The notes: generated by a model from the letters alone, not told the origin. 63,805 bases of DNA from Ectothiorhodospira marina (GCF_900109495.1 NZ_FOAA01000020.1:1-63805); one strand, 5' to 3'. Shown: positions 50,372-58,827, counted from the first letter of the stretch. Numbers and translations: made by a program.

Positions 50372-50704
50372 ATGCCCTATACTATCGAGTACTACAACGA
50401 AAATCTCCAGCGAGAGATTCTCGAGTTGCCGCCGACGCTGCTGGCCAGGTACATCAGCCTGACCGATCGCATGCTTGATGCCGGACCGAACCTGGGGGAG
50501 CCGCATACCAAGGCATTCGGCAAGGGGCTGTTCGAGCTCCGGTTGAAAGGCGCTGAGGGTATCGCCCGGGTGTTCTTCTGTACCCGCATCGGTCAGCGGA
50601 TCGTGATACTTCACTGCTTCGTAAAGAAAGACCAAAAGACGCCGGAAAGACACAAAACACTGGCCGAAAAGCGACTCAAGGAGGTAAAGGATGCTGACTC
50701 ATGA
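50372..50704 (+). CDS. higB: RelE/HigB-type toxin (phage Gp49-like), pair 1
   Basis: A 110-residue protein of the RelE/HigB superfamily: MPYTIEYYNENLQREILELP, HTKAFGKGLFELRLKGAEGIARVFF (read in parts), VILHCFVKKDQKTPERH and a C-terminal ALAEKRLKE-like helix. Such toxins cleave mRNA on the ribosome. Toxin before antitoxin with a 14 bp overlap is the higBA arrangement. The symbol is by class. Confidence 0.85.
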   Translation: MPYTIEYYNENLQREILELPPTLLARYISLTDRMLDAGPNLGEPHTKAFGKGLFELRLKGAEGIARVFFCTRIGQRIVILHCFVKKDQKTPERHKTLAEKRLKEVKDADS

Positions 50705-50978
50705 GCAACTAAAGGCAAAAGCGCTGGAAAACCGCGAGGTCCGCGAGGAGTACGAGCGGGTCAACCGTGAAGAGTTCGCCTTGCTGGACATGCTGCTACA
50801 GGCTCGCCGTGAGGCTGGGCTGACGCAGGCTGATGTTGCTGCCCGCATGGGTACCAAGGCACCGGCCATTGCTCGCTTGGAGCGCTCATTGGCATCAGGC
50901 CAGCATTCCCCGTCCATCAGCACCGTGAGGCGCTACCTGAAGGCCTGTGGAAAGCATCTACAGCTGGAAGTGATCTGA
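50691..50978 (+). CDS. higA: HTH (XRE/HigA-type) antitoxin, pair 1
   Basis: A 95-residue protein with a Cro/CI helix-turn-helix in the second half: LLQARREAGLTQADVAARMG, TKAPAIARLERSL and ISTVRRYLKACGKHLQLEV. It should neutralise the overlapping RelE/HigB toxin and repress the pair through the operator at 50344. The symbol is by class. Confidence 0.86.
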   Translation: MLTHEQLKAKALENREVREEYERVNREEFALLDMLLQARREAGLTQADVAARMGTKAPAIARLERSLASGQHSPSISTVRRYLKACGKHLQLEVI

Positions 50979-50998
50979 AACCAAAATTGTTCGTTTAA

Positions 50999-52468
50999 AT
51001 GCCAACCCCCTCCTGCCCCCTCAACACCCCCCGCATCACCGTGGCCGGTGCCAGCGGTTTTATCGGCACCACCCTGTGCCGGGAACTGGCGAAGGAATAC
51101 CCGGTGACCGCCCTGACCCGCTCCCCCGCTCGGGCCGAGACACCCGACCCCGAGGCCTGCATCCAGTGGCAGCATTGCGACCTCTTCTCCCAGGACGACG
51201 TCACCCGAGCACTGCAAGGGTGTGACTACGCCATCTACCTGGTGCACTCCCTGGCCCCCTCCTCCCGGCTCACCCAGGCCGCGCCCCGGGACATGGACCT
51301 GATCCTGGCCGACAACTTCGCCCGCGCCGCCGCCGCCAATGGCGTGAAACAGATTCTCTTCGTCGGCGGCTACATCCCCGACAGCTTCCGCATCTCCACC
51401 CTGCTGTGGAGCCGACGAGAAGTGGAAATGGTCCTGGGCGCCCATGGCGTGCCCATCACCGTACTGCGCGCCGGCCTGGTGGTGGGCCCCGGTGGATCGG
51501 CCAGCCGACTCATGGTGGAACTGGTGCGGCGCATGGGCGTGCTGTTCATGCCGCCTTCGGCCCGCTCCGTGACCCGCCCCATTGCACTGCAGGACCTGAA
51601 CCGCGCCATTCAACATGCCGTGGGGCAGCCGGAACAATTCAGCGGCCCCCACGACATCGGCGGCCCCCAGGACATCAGCTACGTGGAGGCCCTGCGCACC
51701 ACGGCCCGACTCCTGAACCTCAAACGCCGCTTCATCATCCTGCCCTGGCTGCCCGCCCGCATCGCCGCCCTGGGCGCCCGCTGGGTGACCGGCACACCCA
51801 CCGACCTGGTCGCCCCGGTGATCGACAGCCTGCCCCGGGACACCATCATCCGCGACAACCCCCTGCAGCGGCACATCAACCCCGGCGCCATCCCCTTCGA
51901 ACAGGCCCTCAACGAGGCCCTGGACCACCCCCGGCAACGCCTCAAACCCAGCCCCCGCCAGCCCATCCAGAAACGCACCCGGGCCCAGCTACGCCGCGAC
52001 AGCCGGGTGCGCTCCATCCAGCGCATCATCCTCCCCCCGGGGCAGAATGCCGCCTGGGTGGCCGGCAACTACTTCCGCTGGCTCACCCAATGCTGTTGGC
52101 CCCTGGTGGTCACCGAGGTCATCGCCCCCACCCGGCAAAATGACCAACCGAGCACCACCCAACCCGATGCCGGCTACCGCATCCACCTGCGCTGGCCCCG
52201 CCTGAAAATCCTGGAACTCACTCACGACCCCGCCGCCAGCCACGCACGGCGACAGGTCTACCGCATCACCGGCGGCCTGCTGGCAAGAAATGTTGAAGAC
52301 AAGGGACGATTCGAGTTTCACACCGTGCTGGACGACCGCTACACCCTAGCCGCCATCCACGACTTCGCCCCCGCCCTGCCCTGGTACATCTACCTATGGA
52401 CACAGGCCGTGGGGCACCTGCTGGTGATGCGGCGCTATCAACGGCATCTGGCCCGATTGGCAAGATAG
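50999..52468 (+). CDS. Atypical SDR / NAD(P)H-binding epimerase-like protein
   Basis: 489 residues. The N-terminal Rossmann part has ITVAGASGFIGTTLCRELA, DYAIYLVHSLAPSS and ITVLRAGLVVGPGGSASRLM, as in atypical SDRs of the NmrA/YbjT type. The C-terminal ~170 residues (after RLKPSPRQPIQKRT) resemble the DUF2867-like region often joined to such domains. A quinone-like or lipid substrate has been proposed for related proteins, but I cannot assign one. It begins 20 bp after higA. Confidence 0.75.
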   Translation: MPTPSCPLNTPRITVAGASGFIGTTLCRELAKEYPVTALTRSPARAETPDPEACIQWQHCDLFSQDDVTRALQGCDYAIYLVHSLAPSSRLTQAAPRDMDLILADNFARAAAANGVKQILFVGGYIPDSFRISTLLWSRREVEMVLGAHGVPITVLRAGLVVGPGGSASRLMVELVRRMGVLFMPPSARSVTRPIALQDLNRAIQHAVGQPEQFSGPHDIGGPQDISYVEALRTTARLLNLKRRFIILPWLPARIAALGARWVTGTPTDLVAPVIDSLPRDTIIRDNPLQRHINPGAIPFEQALNEALDHPRQRLKPSPRQPIQKRTRAQLRRDSRVRSIQRIILPPGQNAAWVAGNYFRWLTQCCWPLVVTEVIAPTRQNDQPSTTQPDAGYRIHLRWPRLKILELTHDPAASHARRQVYRITGGLLARNVEDKGRFEFHTVLDDRYTLAAIHDFAPALPWYIYLWTQAVGHLLVMRRYQRHLARLAR

Positions 52469-52502
52469 GAGGCCAATGGCTCCATGCCCTTGAGCAAAAC
52501 AA

Positions 52503-52805
52503 TTACAAGGAGAATCCGTGATGAGTGCCGTCGGGAAGCTGGATATCCACACGAACCTTCCCGCCGATGGCTTCAACGTAGCGTTTAAGGGAACTCAAGC
52601 GGAGATCCTGACCGCTCTTCTCCATGCCCGCAATCGTTGGCTGCTTGACGCCTAGCGCCTCGGCCATTTCCGCCTGAGTCATTTCCACCAGACGGCGAAC
52701 CTCCGACAAGCGGAGTTCCAGCAGCATCGCGTCAGCCTTCTCCTTGGCGCGATTGACAACATCAGGGTTCTCGCTGGCAATCAGTTGTTCCAGGGTGCGG
52801 GCCAT
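52503..52805 (-). CDS. higA: HTH (XRE/HigA-type) antitoxin, pair 2
   Basis: A 100-residue protein: helical N-terminus, then a helix-turn-helix MTQAEMAEALGVKQPTIAGM, then LSSLKRYVEAIGGKVRVDIQL. It is 12 bp downstream of a RelE-type toxin gene on the same strand. It is not closely similar to the pair 1 antitoxin, so the two pairs were probably acquired separately. The symbol is by class. Confidence 0.86.
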   Translation of the reverse strand: MARTLEQLIASENPDVVNRAKEKADAMLLELRLSEVRRLVEMTQAEMAEALGVKQPTIAGMEKSGQDLRLSSLKRYVEAIGGKVRVDIQLPDGTHHGFSL

Positions 52806-52817
52806 ATAGCTTTCACC

Positions 52818-53159
52818 TCACTTCAATGATTCCAGGTGGGCCGCATATTCCCGATCAGCCACTGGGATCAAATCATCGTAGAAACGCTTGTTACCGGTCT
52901 TATCTCCGGCACACAAGATGATGCCCGTCCGCTGAGGATCGAAGGCAAAGAAGGCTCTAAGCGGCCGCCCTTGGCTCTGGATCCTCAGCTCTTTCATGTT
53001 GCGATACTGCGAGCCATTAACCGTGTCAGCGTAGGGGCGCGGCAACATCGGCCCTCTTTCCCTCAGCATCAAGAGTGCTGCCAGCACGTTCTCACGGTCG
53101 GCGTCGTCCAGCGCAAAGTACCACTCTTCAAACGTCCTGGTCTGCTCTATCTGCCACAT
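52818..53159 (-). CDS. higB: RelE/HigB-type toxin (Gp49-like), pair 2
   Basis: A 113-residue protein of the Gp49/HigB group: FEEWYFALDDADRENVLAAL, MLRERGPMLPRPYADTV, MKELRIQSQGRPLRAFFAFD and ICAGDKTGNKRFYDDL-like end (LCAGDKTGNKRFYDDLIPVA). The R-x-FFAFD strand and the GDKTG loop are hallmarks. It is the first gene of a minus-strand higBA-type operon. The symbol is by class. Confidence 0.88.
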   Translation of the reverse strand: MWQIEQTRTFEEWYFALDDADRENVLAALLMLRERGPMLPRPYADTVNGSQYRNMKELRIQSQGRPLRAFFAFDPQRTGIILCAGDKTGNKRFYDDLIPVADREYAAHLESLK

Positions 53160-53170
53160 GGAGTGATCTT

Positions 53171-53214
53171 CCGACTATAGGAAAAAAGCTATATCGGTTT
53201 TAACCTATTGTCAA
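53171..53214 (-). promoter_or_regulatory. Promoter/operator of toxin-antitoxin pair 2
   Basis: On the minus strand TTGACA (53214-53209) is followed after about 15 bp by TATAGC. An imperfect palindrome CCGACTATAG-N8-CTATATCGG (53171-53197) covers the -10 and start region, a plausible HigA operator. Confidence 0.5.
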
Positions 53215-53253
53215 GGCATAGGTGGATTCGGCCGACCGTAGTACACTCACCCC

Positions 53254-53553
53254 ATGCGCCTCACCCCACAACAACAAACCACCATCCGCCGCATCGTCGC
53301 CGATCAAGCCGGCGAGGCCGCACGGGTTCGGCTGTTCGGTTCTCGCCTGGACGATACCGCCCGCGGGGGGGATGTGGACCTCATGGTGGAACTGGATGAA
53401 CCGGTGGAGCAACCCGCCCGGCTCTCGGCCACCCTCTCCGCCAGGATCAGTCGCCACCTGCAGGGCCGCAGGGTGGACGTGGTCCTGAGCGCTCCCAACC
53501 TGCGCCCCTTGCCCATCCATGAGGTGGCGCGTCGGGAAGGGGTGCTCCTGTAA
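53254..53553 (+). CDS. MNT-type nucleotidyltransferase, pair 2
   Basis: A 99-residue minimal nucleotidyltransferase with RVRLFGSRLDDTARGGDVDLMVELD. The active site is GS-x9-D-x-D, one residue shorter than MntA consensus, plus a C-terminal strand VDVVLSAPNLRPLPIHEVARREGVLL (in parts). It should modify and silence the HepT-like product of the next gene, 2 bp downstream. It is unrelated in detail to pair 1. Confidence 0.85.
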   Translation: MRLTPQQQTTIRRIVADQAGEAARVRLFGSRLDDTARGGDVDLMVELDEPVEQPARLSATLSARISRHLQGRRVDVVLSAPNLRPLPIHEVARREGVLL

Positions 53554-53555
53554 CC

Positions 53556-54038
53556 ATGCCCCACCCGCCCACATCTCACGAGCGTCTGCGGTTCCTCGCG
53601 GACCTGGCACAAAAGGAAGCCCGGCACCTGGCCCTTACCGATGCACGCCTGTTTGCTCAACCGTTCACCGAGGCACGTGCCCAATCCCTGGCCCAGGACA
53701 TTGACCTGGCCGAACGCGCCGATGCCTTCGTGGCACGATTTGGCCGTCTGCAAGACACTCTGGGCGACAAACTGATCCCCCGCCACCTGGAAGCCCTGGG
53801 CGAAAAGACCGGCGCCGCCATCGATAACCTGGACAAGGCCGAGCGCCTGGGATGGGTCCCCTCAACTGACCAATGGCTGGCCATGCGCAAACTGCGCAAC
53901 CAAATGATCCACGAATATATCGACGATCCCAACATCCTGGCCAACGCCCTGCAAAGCGGCCACGAATACGTGCCCACCCTGGTTCAGGTGACCGACAACA
54001 TCCTCAAGGATCTTGAAGCGCGCGGGTGGAGGGGGTGA
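53556..54038 (+). CDS. HepT-like HEPN toxin, pair 2
   Basis: A 160-residue helical HEPN protein with LRNQMIHEYIDDPNILANAL, a perfect R-x4-H-x-Y motif. In HepT toxins the Arg and His form the RNase site and the Tyr is the residue adenylylated by MntA. The preceding AEALGEKTGAAIDNLDKAERLG-type region fits the family. It is likely an active toxin-antitoxin partner of the preceding gene. Confidence 0.86.
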   Translation: MPHPPTSHERLRFLADLAQKEARHLALTDARLFAQPFTEARAQSLAQDIDLAERADAFVARFGRLQDTLGDKLIPRHLEALGEKTGAAIDNLDKAERLGWVPSTDQWLAMRKLRNQMIHEYIDDPNILANALQSGHEYVPTLVQVTDNILKDLEARGWRG

Positions 54039-54052
54039 AGGCGTCATTTCAC

Positions 54053-54092
54053 TCCCCTCTCCCGCCTGCGGGAGAGGGGCCGGGGGTGAGGG
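54053..54092 (+). repeat. Family C palindrome after the second HEPN gene
   Basis: CCCCTCTCCCGCC and GCGGGAGAGGGG with a following GGGGGTGAGGG, same class as at 26581 and 33562. It lies in the convergent gap and may end both transcripts. Confidence 0.75.
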
Positions 54093-54114
54093 CCGCCCAT
54101 GCCAAAATGACCCC

Positions 54115-54459
54115 CTACCCCTTCTCCCCCCGCGACGTCCGATCATAAGCCCGCGCCCCCGCCGCCTTCTTCTGCACCTTCTGCAACTCCACCGCCAGCT
54201 CATCCCGGGCCTGTTCCAGCAACGGCACCAAGGCCTTGTCCAGATCCCGTATCCGTATCAGCCGCTCGGCCAGTGAGCGGCCCAGGGCCTCATGATCGGC
54301 AAACACATCCACCCGGATACGCTCGGCCAACTCACCCCGCCGGGCCTCGCTCTCCACCAGGGCATCCCACTCACCCTGACGTGCCCAGGTGATCCGCTGC
54401 CGCGCCAGGCGCTCAAGCTCCGCCGCGGCGGCCAGTACATCCTCCACACCCTCACCCAT
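54115..54459 (-). CDS. fliT: FliT-like flagellar chaperone
   Basis: A 114-residue helical protein at the position of fliT, directly after fliS. It has LAAAAELERLARQRITWARQ, DALVESEARRGELAERI and a Lys-rich C-terminus (VQKKAAGARAYDR). FliT chaperones FliD and can inhibit FlhDC. Sequence identity to known FliT is weak and the call rests mostly on size and position. The ATG at 54457-54459 follows GGGAGGG. Confidence 0.65.
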   Translation of the reverse strand: MGEGVEDVLAAAAELERLARQRITWARQGEWDALVESEARRGELAERIRVDVFADHEALGRSLAERLIRIRDLDKALVPLLEQARDELAVELQKVQKKAAGARAYDRTSRGEKG

Positions 54460-54486
54460 CACACCCTCCCCTCCAAAACGCAAAAA

Positions 54487-54514
54487 CGCCCGGAGTACCA
54501 ATGCACTCCGGGCG
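54487..54514 (-). terminator. Terminator between fliS and fliT
   Basis: CGCCCGGAGT (54487-54496) pairs with ACTCCGGGCG (54505-54514). Read on the minus strand it is followed by TTTTTGCGTTTT. It would end or attenuate the fliS transcript ahead of fliT. Confidence 0.8.
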
Positions 54515-54637
54515 CCTGATATCCAAGAGCCTCTCTGGAACTCGATCTTCTGAAATACGCACCCAAGCAATCAATAAGTCACCCGGGCAGGGCAAGCAAA
54601 AGAAGCCCCCTCAACCCATCAGACCGAATGGAGAACC

Positions 54638-55087
54638 CTACTCAACCACATTAACAGCCGCCTCAGACGACCCCACATGCGCCGATGGATCCTTGCGCAC
54701 CTCCGGCGGGATTGCCTTCCAGGCCTCGCGAATCTCGGTGAGCAGGCTCAGAACCTCATCAATAATCGAGGCATCATCCCGGGCATTGGCCGTGACCAGC
54801 CGCCGCTGCATGTAATCGTAAAGGTTATCCAGATTCGCGGCCACCTCGCCGCCCTTGTTCAAGTCCAGCCCGCCGCGCAGGCCACCGATAATGTCGAAAG
54901 CCTTGCCGATCAGTTTGATCTTGGCCTGCCGATCGCCCCGGTGCACGGCACCACGGGCTTGGGCCAAGCGATCGACGCCGCCGTCCAGCAGCATCTCGAT
55001 CAATCGATGAGGGTCGGCAAACGCCGCGCCGGCCGCGCCCACCTGTTGATACTGGTTGATGCCTTTATGCATGGCTGCGAAGCTCAT
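54638..55087 (-). CDS. fliS: Flagellar chaperone FliS
   Basis: FliS binds the C-terminus of flagellin and prevents premature polymerisation in the cytoplasm. The 149-residue protein has INQYQQVGAAGAAFADPHRL, IEMLLDGGVDRLAQARGAV and a DIIGGLRGGLDLNKGGEVAAN region, plus NLYDYMQRRLVTANARDD. A sigma-28-like promoter lies 41 bp upstream of its start. Confidence 0.93.
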   Translation of the reverse strand: MSFAAMHKGINQYQQVGAAGAAFADPHRLIEMLLDGGVDRLAQARGAVHRGDRQAKIKLIGKAFDIIGGLRGGLDLNKGGEVAANLDNLYDYMQRRLVTANARDDASIIDEVLSLLTEIREAWKAIPPEVRKDPSAHVGSSEAAVNVVE

Positions 55088-55127
55088 GGTCGGTGCTCCC
55101 GGTTACGGTGTCTTTCCATACCCTTTA

Positions 55128-55154
55128 CATCGACCAGCAGCGGGAAAACTTGAG
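55128..55154 (-). promoter_or_regulatory. Sigma-28-type promoter of fliS (candidate)
   Basis: On the minus strand TCAA-N15-GTCGATGT (consensus TAAA/TCAA-N15-GCCGATAA), about 41 bp upstream of the fliS ATG. Spacing is exact; the -10 has two to three mismatches. Confidence 0.5.
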
Positions 55155-55186
55155 TGCGACATCCTGCCTCATTCCGCTTGGATCCA

Positions 55187-56608
55187 TCACTTGTTATTCG
55201 AGTTCAATGCCGCCAGCTGATTATCCAAAAACTCGCTGGTCTGGTTCATCTGCGCCACCATGGCGTCCATGGCAGAGAACTGGGAAACATATCGGGCCTC
55301 CACCCGATCCATGCGCCGATCCAGCCGTTCACGGTCCTCCGTCAGCCCCGAAAGGCTTTGCTGCAAGGTCTCGGTACGGCTGCGAATGATGCTGTCGCGA
55401 TCGGTAAATTCCTTCACCAGGCCATCCATCCGGCTGGCGATGCCACCCTCCTCCTGAGTGAATAATCGAATCACGGCATCGCGGTTCTCGGAGAGGGCTG
55501 TATCCAGCTGAAAGTCGTTCACCTGCAAGGTGCCATCCCGGTCCGTGGTAATACCAATATCTGCCAGGGCGCGCACGCCACCTTCCATCCCTTCCACCGT
55601 GTTACCCAGCATTTGAGACAAGCGGCTTTGCACACCGCGCAAGGTGGCATCGCCATTGAGCAGACCACTCTCACCGCTTTCCGGATCGAATGCATTGAGT
55701 TCGTTCATTTGGGAGCGCAAGGCATTGTAGGCCTCAACAAACCCATCCACAGCCTCTCGCGCAATGCCCGTTTTTTCGGAAACATTCACGCGGGTATCGC
55801 CAATGCCGCTTAGGGTAAGGTCAACCCCATCAATCACCCCGCTGATGTCGTTGGTGGGGCGGGTGATGGTCAGTCCGTCCACTTCCAGCTTGGCATTCTG
55901 TGACTGTCGCAATAGGGTGAACTGATCATTTGCCTGACCCTGCGCTAGGGCAGAAACGTCCGTCCGCAGGTTATTCAACAAGGCGTTCTCATCGTCGATA
56001 TCCACATCAATGCCAGTGATGGCATTCTGCTCACCCGGCTGCGTGGAGGTGAGTACCAAGCGCGGCCCCTCTCCATCGTCCACCACCGTAGCCCGCACAT
56101 TGGTGGATTGGGCATTGATGGCAGCCCGCAGATCCTGCAGGGTGTCGGCACCCTCCTCCAGGGAAAAGGTCTCGCTGGTCTGGGCATCCCCTGCCCCGAA
56201 GCGGAGCGTGATGCTGCCGACCCCCAGCGAATCACTGCCGGCGGAAAACCCTTCGCCGAACAAATCCGCATTGGTGGCCATGCGCTGGGACTGGGCCAGT
56301 TGGACCACGTTGACGTCATAGCTGCCCGGCGGCGCATTGCGATTGGCGCTGGCGGAGAGCAACGTCTCATCACCCACCTGGGCATCCACCTGGCGGAAAT
56401 CGGCGGCTTGGTTCAGGCCATCGAGGGCAGCACCGAACTCTTCCAGGGCCCCCTGCAACTTGCCCAAACCGGAGATCTCCGCCTCCAGGCGCTGCTCACG
56501 CCGTTCGATGCGCTGTTCGGAGGGCTTACGCTCAGCAGCCACGAGCTCGTCCACAAGCCCGCGTACGTCGATGCCGGAACCGACACCCATTGAACTGATC
56601 GTGGCCAT
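55187..56608 (-). CDS. fliD: Flagellar hook-associated protein 2 (filament cap)
   Basis: FliD caps the growing filament and catalyses flagellin folding. The 473-residue protein has MGVGSGIDVRGLVDELVAAE at the N-terminus and a coiled RREQRLEAEISGLGKLQG. It has the insertion domain and a C-terminal coiled coil (LSGLTEDRERLDRRMDRVEA, FSAMDAMVAQMNQTSEFLDN). A good sigma-54 promoter candidate lies about 100 bp upstream. Confidence 0.95.
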   Translation of the reverse strand: MATISSMGVGSGIDVRGLVDELVAAERKPSEQRIERREQRLEAEISGLGKLQGALEEFGAALDGLNQAADFRQVDAQVGDETLLSASANRNAPPGSYDVNVVQLAQSQRMATNADLFGEGFSAGSDSLGVGSITLRFGAGDAQTSETFSLEEGADTLQDLRAAINAQSTNVRATVVDDGEGPRLVLTSTQPGEQNAITGIDVDIDDENALLNNLRTDVSALAQGQANDQFTLLRQSQNAKLEVDGLTITRPTNDISGVIDGVDLTLSGIGDTRVNVSEKTGIAREAVDGFVEAYNALRSQMNELNAFDPESGESGLLNGDATLRGVQSRLSQMLGNTVEGMEGGVRALADIGITTDRDGTLQVNDFQLDTALSENRDAVIRLFTQEEGGIASRMDGLVKEFTDRDSIIRSRTETLQQSLSGLTEDRERLDRRMDRVEARYVSQFSAMDAMVAQMNQTSEFLDNQLAALNSNNK

Positions 56609-56710
56609 GATAACCTCCTGAATCGGGTGGACTGGATGCGGTGTACAGCCCTCAACGGGACCACTGATCTTCAGGCCCCGCTCGGTTCATTGCACATCCA
56701 TCCGCCTGTA

Positions 56711-56728
56711 ATGCAAAAATTGCGCCAT
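56711..56728 (-). promoter_or_regulatory. Sigma-54 promoter of fliD (candidate)
   Basis: The minus-strand sequence AATGGCGCAATTTTTGCAT has GG-N10-GC and a full TTGC at -12 (consensus TGGCAC-N5-TTGC). It sits in the 135 bp gap between flaG and fliD. Confidence 0.6.
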
Positions 56729-56743
56729 TAATACCTGGGCGAT

Positions 56744-57160
56744 TCAGGCCTTGTCCTTGACCAGCATGCCCCGCACCTCGTCCATGTACTCCGCCACCGC
56801 CAGCAGTTCATCGGGTGGAAGCTGGCGGATCAGTTCCTCGCTTTGGGAATCAAAGACCTTCACCACCGTGCGACCGGTGGAATCATCCACCGTGAATTGC
56901 AGATCCCGCTGCACCACCTGAAAAAACTCGTTGATGCGTTGCACCGCATCCTCGATCTGATCGGCCAGTACGGCAGAGTTATTCAAGTCCGCCGGTCTTT
57001 CAGGTGCTGCGCCTTCTATGGGTTTATCGGCAGCAGGCGGCAAGACTTGACCCTGACCAGCCGGTTTGGCCGGCAAACCTCCCCCGCTCTCCGGTGAGAC
57101 CGAAGATCGCTGGGAACCCGACCCCGGGTTCATGGGCGGGATGTTGATTAATGTATCCAT
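56744..57160 (-). CDS. flaG: FlaG family flagellar protein
   Basis: A 138-residue protein with a disordered, Pro/Ser/Gly-rich N-terminal half. The FlaG domain follows: VQRINEFFQVVQRDLQFTVD, TVVKVFDSQSEELIRQLPP and a late LLAVAEYMDEVRG. FlaG affects filament length in Pseudomonas and others. The fliC-flaG-fliD-fliS order is conserved in polar-flagellated gammaproteobacteria. Confidence 0.92.
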   Translation of the reverse strand: MDTLINIPPMNPGSGSQRSSVSPESGGGLPAKPAGQGQVLPPAADKPIEGAAPERPADLNNSAVLADQIEDAVQRINEFFQVVQRDLQFTVDDSTGRTVVKVFDSQSEELIRQLPPDELLAVAEYMDEVRGMLVKDKA

Positions 57161-57195
57161 CTGCCTTCTCCTCCCCCGATGGCGGGGAGAACGAA

Positions 57196-57223
57196 GGCCC
57201 GGGAAGGCCATGCCCCCCGGGCC
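57196..57223 (-). terminator. Hairpin after flagellin 1
   Basis: GGCCCGGG (57196-57203) pairs with CCCGGGCC (57216-57223), followed on the minus strand by TTCGTTCT. It is a moderate terminator between fliC and flaG. Partial read-through into flaG is likely. Confidence 0.55.
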
Positions 57224-57249
57224 GTCGTGTTCACATCAACCCCCGGGCG

Positions 57250-58701
57250 TTACTGGAGCAGAGCCAGCACGTTGTTGGGGGCCTGGTTGGCCTGCGCCAG
57301 GACCGAGGTACCGGCCTGCTGCAGGATCTGCGACCGGGTGAGGGCCGCGGTTTCCGAGGCGAAGTCGGCATCCAGGATGCGCGACCGGGAGGCCGAGAGA
57401 TTTTCGGAACTCACCTGGAGGTTGGATACAGTGGACTCGAAGCGATTTTGGACTGCACCGAGGTCAGCACGAAGGTTGTTCACTTGCCCCAACACTGAGT
57501 CTAAGGTTGTAATAGCCTCAGCAGCGCCCGAACGTGTAGACACGTCAACTGCGGTCAAGGTGGACTCCGTTGCTGCTCCTGTAATACCGAACACATCCGC
57601 AGCAGGGGTATTAGTTACGTCAGCAATATCAATTGATTGACCGATATCCGCAACCAAGCTGAAACCCGCCTCGAAACGAACGCCACTCGCATCATTGGCT
57701 AAGTTACCAAAATTCGCTGCAGGTGCCCCTAGCTCTATTGCTCCACCGCTAAGATCTTTAAGCACAATATCGCCATTGACATCTTCCGCCCGCACGCCAG
57801 TTGTAGTTGACACGCTATTTACTTTATCGATCGCGTTGGATGCTGTGTCCCCAGCAGTCAATGCGACTGCAGTACCATTAATATTGATACTCCCCGCTCC
57901 AGCCGTATAGGCACCGAGATTGACTTCCGTGACATCTTTTTTGATAGCGCTGACATTGGTGTCACCAGAAGTTTCATTGATGGCATTAATCAGACCGTCC
58001 ATCGTATCAAAACTGCGTTGATCGTCCGTTAATGAGGTAGATGCTTTAAATATAAACTCTTTACCATTTACAGTAAAACTGTCGTCAGCTGCAAGACCAT
58101 TAGTACCACCGCTAAATAAAACGGCACCTACGGCACTGCCCAACTCATCAGCGGCACTGGCAGTTGAACCAGTGCCGCTAACTTTATTGACCCCCAGGCT
58201 ATCTGTGCGTGCATCAACCCCACCCACTGTAATTGTTTGACCCTGATTGGCACCAACCTGGAACACCAAGTTTTCCAGTGATCCGTTGAGTACCCCGGAA
58301 TCGTTAAATTCGGTCGAATCCGCAATACGACCAATTTCAGCAATAGCTTGACGAACCTCTCCCTGAATGGTCTTCCGATCGCTGGCGGAATTAGTGTCGT
58401 TGGCCGACTGCACGGAAAGCTGCCGCACACGCTGCAACAAGTTGCCAATTTCGTCCAGACCACCCTCGGCTGTTTGGGCGAAAGAGATACCGTCATTGGC
58501 ATTGCGGGCAGCTTGGTTCAGTCCATTGATCTGGGCCGTAAACCGCTCGGAAATCGCCAACCCAGCCGCATCGTCCTTGGCGCTATTGATACGCAGACCG
58601 GATGAGAGGCGCTCGAGCGAGGTCTGCAACTGGCCCTGAGTGGCGTTGAGGTTGCGCTGCGCGTTCAGCGAGGCGATGTTGGTGTTGATTACCTGTGACA
58701 T
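57250..58701 (-). CDS. fliC: Flagellin, copy 1
   Basis: Filament subunit, 483 residues. It has the conserved N-terminal coil (SQVINTNIASLNAQRNLNAT, RLSSGLRINSAKDDAAGLAI) and C-terminal coil (LQVSSENLSASRSRILDADF and ILQQAGTSVLAQANQAPNN). The central region (about 150-380) is variable and AT-richer than the rest. The ATG at 58699-58701 gives the standard start. It is driven by a clear sigma-28 promoter and heads the flaG-fliD-fliS-fliT group. Confidence 0.96.
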   Translation of the reverse strand: MSQVINTNIASLNAQRNLNATQGQLQTSLERLSSGLRINSAKDDAAGLAISERFTAQINGLNQAARNANDGISFAQTAEGGLDEIGNLLQRVRQLSVQSANDTNSASDRKTIQGEVRQAIAEIGRIADSTEFNDSGVLNGSLENLVFQVGANQGQTITVGGVDARTDSLGVNKVSGTGSTASAADELGSAVGAVLFSGGTNGLAADDSFTVNGKEFIFKASTSLTDDQRSFDTMDGLINAINETSGDTNVSAIKKDVTEVNLGAYTAGAGSININGTAVALTAGDTASNAIDKVNSVSTTTGVRAEDVNGDIVLKDLSGGAIELGAPAANFGNLANDASGVRFEAGFSLVADIGQSIDIADVTNTPAADVFGITGAATESTLTAVDVSTRSGAAEAITTLDSVLGQVNNLRADLGAVQNRFESTVSNLQVSSENLSASRSRILDADFASETAALTRSQILQQAGTSVLAQANQAPNNVLALLQ

Positions 58702-58800
58702 GGTCGTTCTCCTTGCCATTGGTCGGGTTCGTAGCGAACCCCTGGGTCTTGAAGGTCCGGGGAGCCCCCGTGTGGGGTGTTTAATCTCCCTTCAAACCCG

Positions 58801-58827
58801 TTATCGACCCCCAAGCGGCAATCTTTA
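58801..58827 (-). promoter_or_regulatory. Sigma-28 promoter of flagellin 1
   Basis: On the minus strand TAAA (58827-58824), N15, then GTCGATAA (58808-58801). This is one mismatch from the FliA consensus TAAA-N15-GCCGATAA, about 100 bp upstream of the start codon. Confidence 0.85.

Noticed and set aside
50095-50373. Minus-strand frame as an intact antitoxin or a third partner of the higBA pair
   Set aside because: It lacks an N-terminal DNA-binding half, its first third is a tauE-like fragment, and it is antisense to the higB leader.
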